NCBI RefSeq assembly: GCF_000230695.2
Contig: NC_020541.1
Location: 3,410,001-3,474,000, forward strand
DNA from: Rhodanobacter denitrificans
GTDB taxonomy: Bacteria; Pseudomonadota; Gammaproteobacteria; Xanthomonadales; Rhodanobacteraceae
Direction of reading: 5' to 3'
Length of the DNA stretch: 64,000 nucleotides
Shown: positions 8,360 to 15,730 of the stretch, piece after piece
Layout: every line of letters begins with the position of its first letter
Position numbering within the stretch: position 1 is the first letter of the stretch
The notes under the pieces: model-generated
Database searches by the model: none
The model's input: only the letters and a program-made list of their open reading frames with translations
Told to the model about the DNA's origin: nothing
Made by a program: the position numbers and the translations under genes

Positions 8360-9820
8360 ATGTCCCGACGCCCGCGCTTGCTGCTCACCGCGCTGGCCAT
8401 GGCCGCGCTGCTGTGGCTGCTGTTCGCCGCCGCCGAACGCGCGCTGGCGCTGGCGCAGCGTTTCCTGGATTTGCCGTCGTGGCTGCAGTGGACGCTGGGC
8501 GGCGTGCTGCTGATCTTTGCCGCGGCCGGTCTCGCCGTGCTGTGGTGGCTGCTGCGCCCGCGGCGCCGGCGCCGGCCGCCACCGGCGCCCGATCGCAGCA
8601 GCCTGGAGCAGCGCATCGGCCGGTTGCGCGACCGCGGCGCCGACACCGGCGCGCTGACGGCGGAGCTGGGCGAGCTCGATCGCCGCCGCGCCAGTTCGCG
8701 CATCTACGTGGCGCTGTTCGGCGAAATCTCCAGCGGCAAGTCCAGCCTGGTCCGCGCGCTGGCGCCGCACGCACAGGTCGCCAGCGACGTGCGCGGCGGC
8801 ACCACCCGCGGCGTCGGCCACTACGACGGCAAGCTGCCGGACGGCCGCACGCTGGTGCTGGCCGACGTGCCCGGCAGTCGCGAGGCCGGCGGCGAGGCGC
8901 ACGAAACGCTGGCGCGCGAGGAAGCGCTGCGCGCGCACGCGGTGGTCTATCTGTGCGCCGGCGACCTCAGCCGCCGCCAGGCCGACGAACTGCGCTGGCT
9001 GGCCGACTTCGGCAAGCCGCTGCTGCTGGTGCTGAACAAGTCCGACCAGTGGAGCGAGGCCGAGCGCGATCAATTGCTGGAGCGCCTGCGCCGGCACGCG
9101 CGCGGCATCGCCAGCGCGGTGCTGGCGATCAGCGCCGGCGGCAGCGAGCGCTACCAGCGCCAGCTCGCCGACGGCCGCACCGAGTCAGTCGAGCGCCAGC
9201 GCAAGCCCGCGATCGAGCCGCTGCTGCAGGCGCTCGAACGGCTCACCGCGTCCGGCGCCGAAGGCCTGGAGGATCTGCGCGAGAACGCCGTGCTGGCCGG
9301 CCTGCATCAACGCACCGGCACGCTCGAAGCGCAAACCCGCGCCGAGCAAGCCGAACGCATCGTCCGCCAGTACGCGCGCCGCGCCATCGTCGGCGCACTC
9401 GCCGCGGTGGCGCCGGGCAGCGACCTGGTGATCCAGGGCGTGCTTGCCACCGGCCTCACCCGCGCGCTCGCCGAGCTCTACGGCGTCAAGGTCAGCGACG
9501 TGCAGATCGAGGATTTCGTGCAGCAGGCCAGGCTCACCCTGCGCACCGGCAGCTCGATCGTGCTGGCCGTCGCCGGCAACGCGTTGAAGGCGTTCCCCGG
9601 CCTCGGCACGCTGGGCGGCGGTGTACTGCACGCGTTCGCCTATGCGCTGATCTTCGACTCGATGGGCCGCGCGCTGGCCGCCTCGCTGGCCGAACGCCAA
9701 AGCCTCGACCAGCACGACGCCGGCGAGCGCCTGAAGGAACTGCTCGCCGACGCCGGCGGTACGCGGCTGCGCCAATTGGCCACGCTGACGATGGACGCGG
9801 TGCGTGAGGGCAAGGCTTGA
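8360..9820 (+). CDS. Membrane-anchored DUF697-type GTPase
   Basis: A 486-residue protein with two N-terminal membrane spans (about residues 8-25 and 43-65), a basic linker (RRRRRPPP), and a G domain: G1 GEISSGKSS (121-129), G2 TTRG (148-151), G3 DVPGS (169-173) and G4 NKSD (226-229). The C-terminal ~120 residues (AAVAPGSDLVIQGVLATGL and following) resemble DUF697/YcjF-type membrane-associated domains, so a second membrane contact is likely. The ATG at 8360 is chosen over an ATG at 8303 because the protein then starts with a normal RRPR-hydrophobic anchor. Such GTPases are thought to act at the inner membrane, but the role of this one is unknown. It stands alone with repeats on its 3' side. 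Confidence 0.75.
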   Translation: MSRRPRLLLTALAMAALLWLLFAAAERALALAQRFLDLPSWLQWTLGGVLLIFAAAGLAVLWWLLRPRRRRRPPPAPDRSSLEQRIGRLRDRGADTGALTAELGELDRRRASSRIYVALFGEISSGKSSLVRALAPHAQVASDVRGGTTRGVGHYDGKLPDGRTLVLADVPGSREAGGEAHETLAREEALRAHAVVYLCAGDLSRRQADELRWLADFGKPLLLVLNKSDQWSEAERDQLLERLRRHARGIASAVLAISAGGSERYQRQLADGRTESVERQRKPAIEPLLQALERLTASGAEGLEDLRENAVLAGLHQRTGTLEAQTRAEQAERIVRQYARRAIVGALAAVAPGSDLVIQGVLATGLTRALAELYGVKVSDVQIEDFVQQARLTLRTGSSIVLAVAGNALKAFPGLGTLGGGVLHAFAYALIFDSMGRALAASLAERQSLDQHDAGERLKELLADAGGTRLRQLATLTMDAVREGKA

Positions 9821-10071
9821 GGCGTGCCACTGCGAGTGACGCGTACGGCGGTCGCGCCTTTCCGTACCCGGAGAAGAGCTCAAGAGCCTTCGTCCCCCTG
9901 CGGCAGCCGAAAGCTCTTGGCTCTAAAAACTCCCGCCTCGAACAAAGCAAGAACATCGCGCACAGCGTGCGCTCCTACCGGGTCACACAAGAGAAAAAGT
10001 GACTCGGTTGCCGCTGGCAGATGAAATCCCCTGCTCCATAACCACCAGCGCCATCGCGTCCACCAAGAATC
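9821..10071. repeat. Repeat-rich intergenic segment after the GTPase gene
   Basis: It contains an inverted repeat (AAGAGCTCAAGAGCC around 9872-9887, partner near 9910-9925) and a GCGCACAGCGTGCGC palindrome near 9957-9972 followed by CTCCTACC. Such sequences are typical of xanthomonad intergenic repeats. It separates convergent genes and may help to terminate transcription. No gene is recognised in it. Confidence 0.5.
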
Positions 10072-10866
10072 CTACGGCGTGCCCGCGAACGCCGCGCGCA
10101 GCCAGTCGTGCATCAGGCGGTAGCTGCGGGTGGCGGCGCGTTCGTCGTAGCGGCAGCCGGGCGAGTTCTCGCCGACCTCGGTGAAGCAGTGCACCGCGTG
10201 GCCGATCACCACGAACTGCCAGTCGACCGGACTCATGCGCATCTCGTCCATGAACTTGTCCGCGTCCGGCATGGTGCCCTTGTCGTCGGCGCCGTTCATC
10301 GCCAGTACGCGCGCCTTGATGTGCTTCGCCAGCGTCGGGTCGTCGGTGTCCAGGCCACCGTGGAACGACACCACCGCGGCCACGCCGGCGCCGCTGCGGG
10401 CGAGGTCGAGCACGGCCGAGCCGCCGAAGCAGAAGCCGATCGCAGCCAATTTCGACGCGTCGAGCGGCGCGCTGGCCGCCTGCGCCTTCAGCTGGTCCAG
10501 CGCCACGTTGATCCGTTTGCGCATCAGCGCGCGATCGCCGTACAACGGCTTCACCGCCGCCTGTGCCTGCGCCGCGTTGCCCGGCTGCGGGCGCACGTCG
10601 GCGCCGTACATGTCGGTGAGCAGGATCACGTAATCCTTGCCGGCGATCATCTCGGCCTTCTTTACGGCCACGTCGTTGATGCCGTACCAGTTCGGCACCA
10701 TCACCAGGCCCGGCCGCTTCGCGCTCGACGCGTCGTCGTAGAGCAGCACGCTGTGGAAACGGGTGCCGTCCTGCGTCCACTCGACCGGGCGATGCACCAT
10801 CTTCGCCTGGGCGGCAAGGCTTGAACCGGCGAACAACAGCAGACAGCAGAGTCGGGCGATACGCAT
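10072..10866 (-). CDS. Secreted dienelactone hydrolase family protein
   Basis: A 264-residue alpha/beta hydrolase with an N-terminal signal peptide (cleavage near AQA-K at 21-22). The nucleophile is Cys146 in GFCFGG, as in dienelactone hydrolases; the acid is in NGADD (194/195) and the base His223 or His226 in IGHAVHCF. The start at 10866 has an ideal GGAGG eight bases upstream; a longer frame reaching 11052 runs through repeat-like sequence and is rejected. Family members open lactone or ester rings, but export to the periplasm makes a role in central aromatic degradation doubtful, and the substrate is unknown. Confidence 0.82.
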   Translation of the reverse strand: MRIARLCCLLLFAGSSLAAQAKMVHRPVEWTQDGTRFHSVLLYDDASSAKRPGLVMVPNWYGINDVAVKKAEMIAGKDYVILLTDMYGADVRPQPGNAAQAQAAVKPLYGDRALMRKRINVALDQLKAQAASAPLDASKLAAIGFCFGGSAVLDLARSGAGVAAVVSFHGGLDTDDPTLAKHIKARVLAMNGADDKGTMPDADKFMDEMRMSPVDWQFVVIGHAVHCFTEVGENSPGCRYDERAATRSYRLMHDWLRAAFAGTP

Positions 10867-10946
10867 GGTCGATCCTCCGTCAGGGTTGACTCCCTCCCCC
10901 GCTTGTCCCAAAGGGACTTCCTTCGGTCGCAGGGGTGGGTAAAGGC

Positions 10947-12158
10947 TCAAAGTCCGGCAGCGTGCTCCGAGAGCTGCCGCTTCAGCGGCGCGAGCCGATC
11001 CAGCAGGCGTACGCCGATGCCGCGCGCGGCCACCAGTGCCGGCGACTGCCACGCGTAGATGCGCGCCAGCGCGTCGAAACCCAGCGCATCCAGCGTATCG
11101 GCGCTGCGCCGGCGGCGCGCGTAGCGACGCAGCACGTGGGCAGCGCCGATGTCGCGGCCGGCGGCACGCGCGTCGAGCAGCGTGTCGCGCAGTTCGACCA
11201 CGTCGCGCAGGCCCAGGTTGACGCCCTGCCCGGCCAGCGGATGCACCGCGTGCGCGGCGTCGCCGAGCAACACGAAACGCTCGGCCTGGTAGCGCTCGGC
11301 CAGTTGCAGTTTCAACGGGAACGCCGCGCGCGGCGTGGTGGCGAAGATGCGGCCGAGCCGGAAGTCGCTGGCCACGCCGAGCTCATCGAGGAAAGCCTGC
11401 TCATCCAGCGCCAGCACGCGCTGCGCCTCGGCCTCCGGCAGCGACCACACGATCGAGCTGCGCCCGTCGGCCAGCGGCAGCAACGCCAGCGGCCCGCCCG
11501 GCAGGAAGCGTTGCCATGCAGTGTCCTGGTGCGGCCGCTCGGTGGCGACGTGTGCCACCACCGCGCGCTGTGCATAGTCGCGGCCGCGCGTGCCGATGCC
11601 GGCCAGCGCGCGCAGCGGCGAGCCGGCGCCGTCGGCTGCCACCAGCAGCCCGGCGGAAAGGGTCTCGCCGCCGGCCAGTTCCAGCTGGATGCGGTCCTCG
11701 CGCGCCTCGAACGCCTTCACCTCGGCGGGACACGACACGCGCACGCCGGCTGCCGACAGCGCCTGCCACAGCGTCCACTGCACCAGGCTGTTCTCGACGA
11801 TGCAGCCGAGCCGGTCGCGCCCCTCGCTGGCGGCGTCGAAGTCGATCGCCGCGCCGCTTTCGGCATCCCACACGTGCATGTGCGTGTACGGGCCGACGCG
11901 AGCGTCGCGAATGGACGTCCAGACGCCCAACTCGTCGAGCAGCGCGACCGACGACGGTGCCAACCCGACCACGCGCAAGTCCACTTCGGCACGCGCGTCC
12001 CAGGCCGCCGGAGCGCGGGCCTCCAGCAGGGCGGTGCTGAAGCCAGCCCGCGCCAGGGCCAGCGCCGCGGCGGCGCCCACCATGCCGCCGCCGACCACGG
12101 CCACGTCCAGCGCGGGCGCGCGGCGGCGCGAAGGCATGTCCTGCAATGGCGTGTTCAT
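10947..12158 (-). CDS. ubiI: UbiI/VisC-type FAD-dependent monooxygenase
   Basis: A 403-residue flavoprotein monooxygenase: N-terminal dinucleotide fold VVGGGMVGAA, a central AADGAGSPLR motif, and GDAAHAVHPLAGQGVNLGLRD near residue 300, the signature of the UbiH/UbiI/UbiF/Coq6 group. In gammaproteobacteria UbiI hydroxylates C5 of the ubiquinone ring. The start overlaps the stop of ubiH as ATGA, so the two are translationally coupled. Family members are hard to tell apart by sequence; UbiI/VisC is chosen because the neighbour has the UbiH-type GNAAQ motif. Confidence 0.82.
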   Translation of the reverse strand: MNTPLQDMPSRRRAPALDVAVVGGGMVGAAAALALARAGFSTALLEARAPAAWDARAEVDLRVVGLAPSSVALLDELGVWTSIRDARVGPYTHMHVWDAESGAAIDFDAASEGRDRLGCIVENSLVQWTLWQALSAAGVRVSCPAEVKAFEAREDRIQLELAGGETLSAGLLVAADGAGSPLRALAGIGTRGRDYAQRAVVAHVATERPHQDTAWQRFLPGGPLALLPLADGRSSIVWSLPEAEAQRVLALDEQAFLDELGVASDFRLGRIFATTPRAAFPLKLQLAERYQAERFVLLGDAAHAVHPLAGQGVNLGLRDVVELRDTLLDARAAGRDIGAAHVLRRYARRRRSADTLDALGFDALARIYAWQSPALVAARGIGVRLLDRLAPLKRQLSEHAAGL

Positions 12159-13378
12159 GGCAGGCGCTCCAGCACCGCCCGTGGCGGCTCGCCGCGGAAG
12201 CCCATGCCTCGCCGCGCCAGCGCGCGCTGCAGCGGCGGCAAGCGGTCGCAGGCCAGCAGGGCCAGCGAGCGCAGCGGCGCCAGCAGCGGTTGCGGCAGGC
12301 AGGCCAGCTGCACCAGGCCGTGGCTCATCGCCATGGTGCCCTCGCGGTCCGGCGCGCGCCGCGCGGCGTAGCGCGCCAGCAGATCGGCTGCGCCCGGATC
12401 GGGCGCGGCGGCGACCAGCTCGGCCAGGGTCAGCGCATCGCGCAGGCCAAGGTTGAAACCCTGTGCACCGATCGGGTGCACGGTCTGCGCGGCGTTGCCC
12501 ACCAGCACCGCGTGCGGCGCGGTCAAGCGGGTGGCCGCGACCCGCTGGATCGCATACGGATGCCGCTTGCCCGGGCGACTCAGCCGACCCAGCCGCCAGC
12601 CGAAACGGCGCTGCGCCAGGGCGATGAAACCGGCGTCGTCCAGCGCGGCGACCGCGTCGGCCTCGGCGCCCGCCACCGTGAGCACCAGGCCGCAGCGGCG
12701 CTCGGCCAGCGGGAGCAGGGCAACCGGCCCTTCATCGGAGAAGCGCTCCCACGCCCGGTGCGCGTGCCCGCGTTCGGGCGTCACCGTGCAAACGAACAGG
12801 GTCTGCCGATAGTCATGTCTTTCGGCGTCGATGCCCAGCTGAGCGCGCACGAACGACTGCGTGCCGTCGGCACCGACCAGCAATGGCGTGTCGAGGCTGC
12901 GCGTGCCGTCGGCGCTTTCGACCTGGGCGCGCCAGCCGCCGGACAACGGCTGCAGCGAGGCCAGTTTCGCCGGCGCCAGCCGGGTCAGCCGGGTGCATTC
13001 GTCGAGCCGGCGCAGCAGCGCCGCGCCGAGTTCGCGCGCCGGCAAGGTCCAGCCCAGCGCGTCGACGCCGTGCCTGTCCGCGTCGAGGCGTGCGCTGCCG
13101 AACTCGCCGGCGCGGCTGACGTGGATGTGGCGGATCGGCGTGGCATGGGCGGCGGCGTGGCGCCACACGCCGATCGCCTCCAGCCCGTTGACGGTGGCAC
13201 GGGCGAGCGCCAGGTTGCGCTCGTCGTAGCTGGACTGAGCATCGGTGCGCGGCGCGGCGGCCTCGACCAGGGTGGCGGCGATGCCGGCTGCGTCCAGCGC
13301 GATCGCCAGGCTGGCGCCGACCAGGCCGCCGCCGATGACCAACACGCTGCCGCCTGCAGGGGATGCGGAAGGGTTCAT
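12155..13378 (-). CDS. ubiH: 2-octaprenyl-6-methoxyphenol hydroxylase
   Basis: A 407-residue FAD monooxygenase of ubiquinone biosynthesis. The nucleotide-binding motif IGGGLVGASLA is at the N-terminus, a VGADGTQSFVR motif is central, and the third FAD motif reads GNAAQTVHPIGAQGFNLGLRD. The GNAAQ variant in place of GDAAH is characteristic of UbiH. ATG at 13378 was chosen; upstream in-frame codons would add 55 basic residues with no homology-like features. It is the first gene of a two-gene unit with ubiI and is divergent from the btuM-like gene across 100 bases. Confidence 0.85.
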   Translation of the reverse strand: MNPSASPAGGSVLVIGGGLVGASLAIALDAAGIAATLVEAAAPRTDAQSSYDERNLALARATVNGLEAIGVWRHAAAHATPIRHIHVSRAGEFGSARLDADRHGVDALGWTLPARELGAALLRRLDECTRLTRLAPAKLASLQPLSGGWRAQVESADGTRSLDTPLLVGADGTQSFVRAQLGIDAERHDYRQTLFVCTVTPERGHAHRAWERFSDEGPVALLPLAERRCGLVLTVAGAEADAVAALDDAGFIALAQRRFGWRLGRLSRPGKRHPYAIQRVAATRLTAPHAVLVGNAAQTVHPIGAQGFNLGLRDALTLAELVAAAPDPGAADLLARYAARRAPDREGTMAMSHGLVQLACLPQPLLAPLRSLALLACDRLPPLQRALARRGMGFRGEPPRAVLERLP

Positions 13379-13478
13379 GCGACGGATGATACGCGCCGGC
13401 GCGACGCCGACACATCGGGCCGGTCGCATTGGGCTAAACTGGCAGACCTGTATCCCGCCGAGCTGCACGGAGTCCCGC

Positions 13479-14078
13479 ATGGCAACCTCAACGACCCGAC
13501 GCCTGGCCATCTTCCTGGGCCTGGCCCTGGTGATGGGCGTCACCCGCTTCCATCCCTCCCTGCTGCACCACGCGTTGTGGGACGCCTCGTGGGGCGTGTT
13601 CTTCCTCGCCGGCTTCTGGCTGCGCGGGCAGGGCCGCTGGGCCTTCCCGCTGCTGATGGCCGAGGCCGTGCTGGTGGATTACCTGGTGATCAGCGGCCAG
13701 GGCGTCGACTTCTGGAGCCACTACTGCGTGTCGCCGGCCTACTGGTTCCTGGTCCCTTCCTACGGCGCGCTGTGGCTGGGCGGCAGCTGGCTGGCGCAGC
13801 GCCAGCAGGGCCTGGGCCTGCGCACGCTGGCCCTCGCAGCCGGTGCGTTGCTGGTGGCCGAGGGCGTGTGCTACCTGGTCTCCAACGGCAGCTTCTACTG
13901 GATCAGCGCCAGCGTGCCCGCGCCGCGCAGCTTCGGCGCGTGGCTCGGCAACCTCGGCGACTGGTACCTGCCGTTCCTCGCCGGCACGGCCGTTTACGTG
14001 GCGCTGGGCGCGCTGCTGCACGTGCTGGCGACCCAGCTGGCGCACGCCGCGCCGCGCGGCAGCCACGCCCGGCACTGA
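13479..14078 (+). CDS. btuM: BtuM-like corrinoid uptake membrane protein
   Basis: A 199-residue integral membrane protein with about six hydrophobic segments. The loop FWSHYCVSPAYWFLVPSYGALW carries Cys83. The length, topology and this cysteine fit the BtuM family, where a conserved cysteine (Cys80 in the Thiobacillus denitrificans protein) binds and decyanates cobalamin during import. The next gene, one base downstream, encodes a cobalamin adenosyltransferase, which strongly supports a vitamin B12 role. Longer in-frame starts overlap ubiH and are rejected. The family call is from memory of motif and context. Confidence 0.7.
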   Translation: MATSTTRRLAIFLGLALVMGVTRFHPSLLHHALWDASWGVFFLAGFWLRGQGRWAFPLLMAEAVLVDYLVISGQGVDFWSHYCVSPAYWFLVPSYGALWLGGSWLAQRQQGLGLRTLALAAGALLVAEGVCYLVSNGSFYWISASVPAPRSFGAWLGNLGDWYLPFLAGTAVYVALGALLHVLATQLAHAAPRGSHARH

Positions 14079-14079
14079 C

Positions 14080-14649
14080 GTGGGCAACCGCCTCTCGCGG
14101 ATCTACACCCGCACCGGCGACGACGGTTCGACCGGTCTCGGCGACGGCTCGCGCGTGGGCAAGGACTCGCCGCGGGTCAACGCCTACGGCACGGTGGACG
14201 AGCTCAACAGCACGATCGGCATGCTGCTGGCTGCCGACGGCGTCGATGACGAAGTGCGCGAGGCGCTGACCCAGGTGCAGCACGACCTGTTCGACCTCGG
14301 CGGCGAGTTGTGCATCCCGGGCATGGCGCTGGTCGAGGACAGCGACATCGAACGGCTGGAGCGCATCCTCGACAGCCTCAACGAACCGCTGCCGCCGCTG
14401 AAGGAGTTCATCCTGCCCGGCGGCGGCATGGCCGCGGCCTGCGGCCACCTGGCGCGCACCGTGTGCCGTCGCGCCGAACGCGCGGTGATCACCTTGTCGC
14501 GGACGGAGCAGATCCGCACCCAGCCGCAGCGCTACCTGAACCGGCTGTCCGACCTGTTGTTCGTGATCTCGCGCGTGCTGGCCCGCGCCAGCGGCCACGG
14601 CGAGGTGCTGTGGCAGCACGAGCGCCGCCGCAAGCCTTCCGCGACCTAG
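14080..14649 (+). CDS. PduO-type cob(I)alamin adenosyltransferase
   Basis: A 189-residue protein opening MGNRLSRIYTRTGDDGSTGL, with VGKDSPRVNAYGTVDELNS and RYLNRLSDLLFV, the standard motifs of PduO-type ATP:corrinoid adenosyltransferases. It transfers the adenosyl group of ATP to cob(I)alamin, forming coenzyme B12. The GTG start lies one base after the stop of the btuM-like gene, so translation is probably coupled. Together they make a compact uptake-and-activation unit. The window holds no B12-dependent enzyme, so its client is elsewhere. Confidence 0.92.
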   Translation: MGNRLSRIYTRTGDDGSTGLGDGSRVGKDSPRVNAYGTVDELNSTIGMLLAADGVDDEVREALTQVQHDLFDLGGELCIPGMALVEDSDIERLERILDSLNEPLPPLKEFILPGGGMAAACGHLARTVCRRAERAVITLSRTEQIRTQPQRYLNRLSDLLFVISRVLARASGHGEVLWQHERRRKPSAT

Positions 14650-14659
14650 GTCCGCCGCC

Positions 14660-15580
14660 ATGCTGCGGCTGTACACCCATCCTGCCTGCCTGCAGCACGA
14701 TCCCGGCCCGGGACACGTCGAGCGGCCGGCGCGCCTGCAGGCGATCCTGCGGGCGCTGGACCATGACCGCTTCGCCGCGCTCGACCGCCTCGAGGCACCC
14801 CCGGTCACCCGCGAGCAGTTGCTGCGCGTGCACGGCGCGGCACATCTCAGCGAGGTCCTGCTCGGCGCGCCGGCGGGCGAGATGCTCGCCCTGGACCAGG
14901 ACACCGTGATGGGTCCCGGCTCGACCGAGGCGGCCCTGCGCGCGGCCGGCGCCGTGGTCGCGGCGGTCGACGCGGTGCTCGGCGGTGCCGCGCTGCGCGC
15001 ATTCTGCGCGGTGCGCCCGCCCGGCCACCACGCCACACGCGAGCGGGCCATGGGCTTCTGCCTGTTCAACAACGTCGCGGTGGGCGCCGCCCACGCGCTG
15101 GCCGCACATGGGCTCAAGCGAGTCGCCATCGCCGACTTCGACGTGCACCACGGCAACGGCACCCAGGACATCTTCGAGCGCGAGCCGCGCGTACTGTTCG
15201 CCTCCAGCCACCAGTGGCCGCTGTACCCGGACAGCGGCCGCGAGGATGAGCGCGGCGTGGGCAACATCGTCAACGGCACGCTGTCGCCCGGCGCCGGCTC
15301 GCACGAGTTCCGCGAGCTGTGGGACGGCGTGCTGCTGCCGCGGCTGCATGCGTTCAAGCCGCAGCTGGTGCTGGTTTCGGCCGGTTTCGACGCCCACCGC
15401 AACGACCCGCTGGCCGACATCCGGCTGGGCAACCAGGACTATGCGTGGATCACCGAACGCCTGGCGGCGCTGGCCGACGCACACGCCGGTGGGCGGCTTG
15501 TCTCCACCCTGGAAGGCGGCTACGACCTGGCCGCGCTGGCGACCAGCGTGAGCGCGCACGTCGGCGCCCTCGTCGAGTAA
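14660..15580 (+). CDS. Histone deacetylase family zinc amidohydrolase
   Basis: A 306-residue arginase/deacetylase-fold enzyme. PPGHHA (His123, His124) and ADFDVHHGNGTQ (Asp161 and His163 as zinc ligands), with the third ligand Asp244 in AGFDAH, are all present, so it should be active. Bacterial relatives deacetylate acetylpolyamines, acetoin-pathway compounds or acyl-lysines; the substrate here is unknown. It begins 10 bases after the adenosyltransferase stop and is probably co-transcribed with it, though no B12 link is known. Confidence 0.85.
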   Translation: MLRLYTHPACLQHDPGPGHVERPARLQAILRALDHDRFAALDRLEAPPVTREQLLRVHGAAHLSEVLLGAPAGEMLALDQDTVMGPGSTEAALRAAGAVVAAVDAVLGGAALRAFCAVRPPGHHATRERAMGFCLFNNVAVGAAHALAAHGLKRVAIADFDVHHGNGTQDIFEREPRVLFASSHQWPLYPDSGREDERGVGNIVNGTLSPGAGSHEFRELWDGVLLPRLHAFKPQLVLVSAGFDAHRNDPLADIRLGNQDYAWITERLAALADAHAGGRLVSTLEGGYDLAALATSVSAHVGALVE

Positions 15581-15730
15581 GGCGCCGTGCGGCGCGCTGC
15601 ATTCCGCATCGAATTTCCCCGCTCGGCACCCGCCCAGGCTGAATCCCGACGTGCAGCGAGAAAACGTTCACCTGCCGCCCCGGGGGTCTTTCTGTTAGCT
15701 TAACGAGCCTTCGAAGCCGGCAGATTTCCC
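15581..15730 (+). promoter_or_regulatory. Probable promoter region of the lptD operon
   Basis: This 150-base gap precedes the lptD-surA-pdxA-rsmA block. TGTTAGCTT near 15694-15702 resembles an extended -10. A sigma-E element might be expected, since lptD is sigma-E controlled in E. coli, but no convincing one was found. Confidence 0.3.

Noticed and set aside
10867..10946. N-terminal extension of the dienelactone hydrolase into upstream sequence
   Set aside because: The added residues come from repeat-like C-rich DNA, while a signal peptide and a GGAGG site support the start at 10866.
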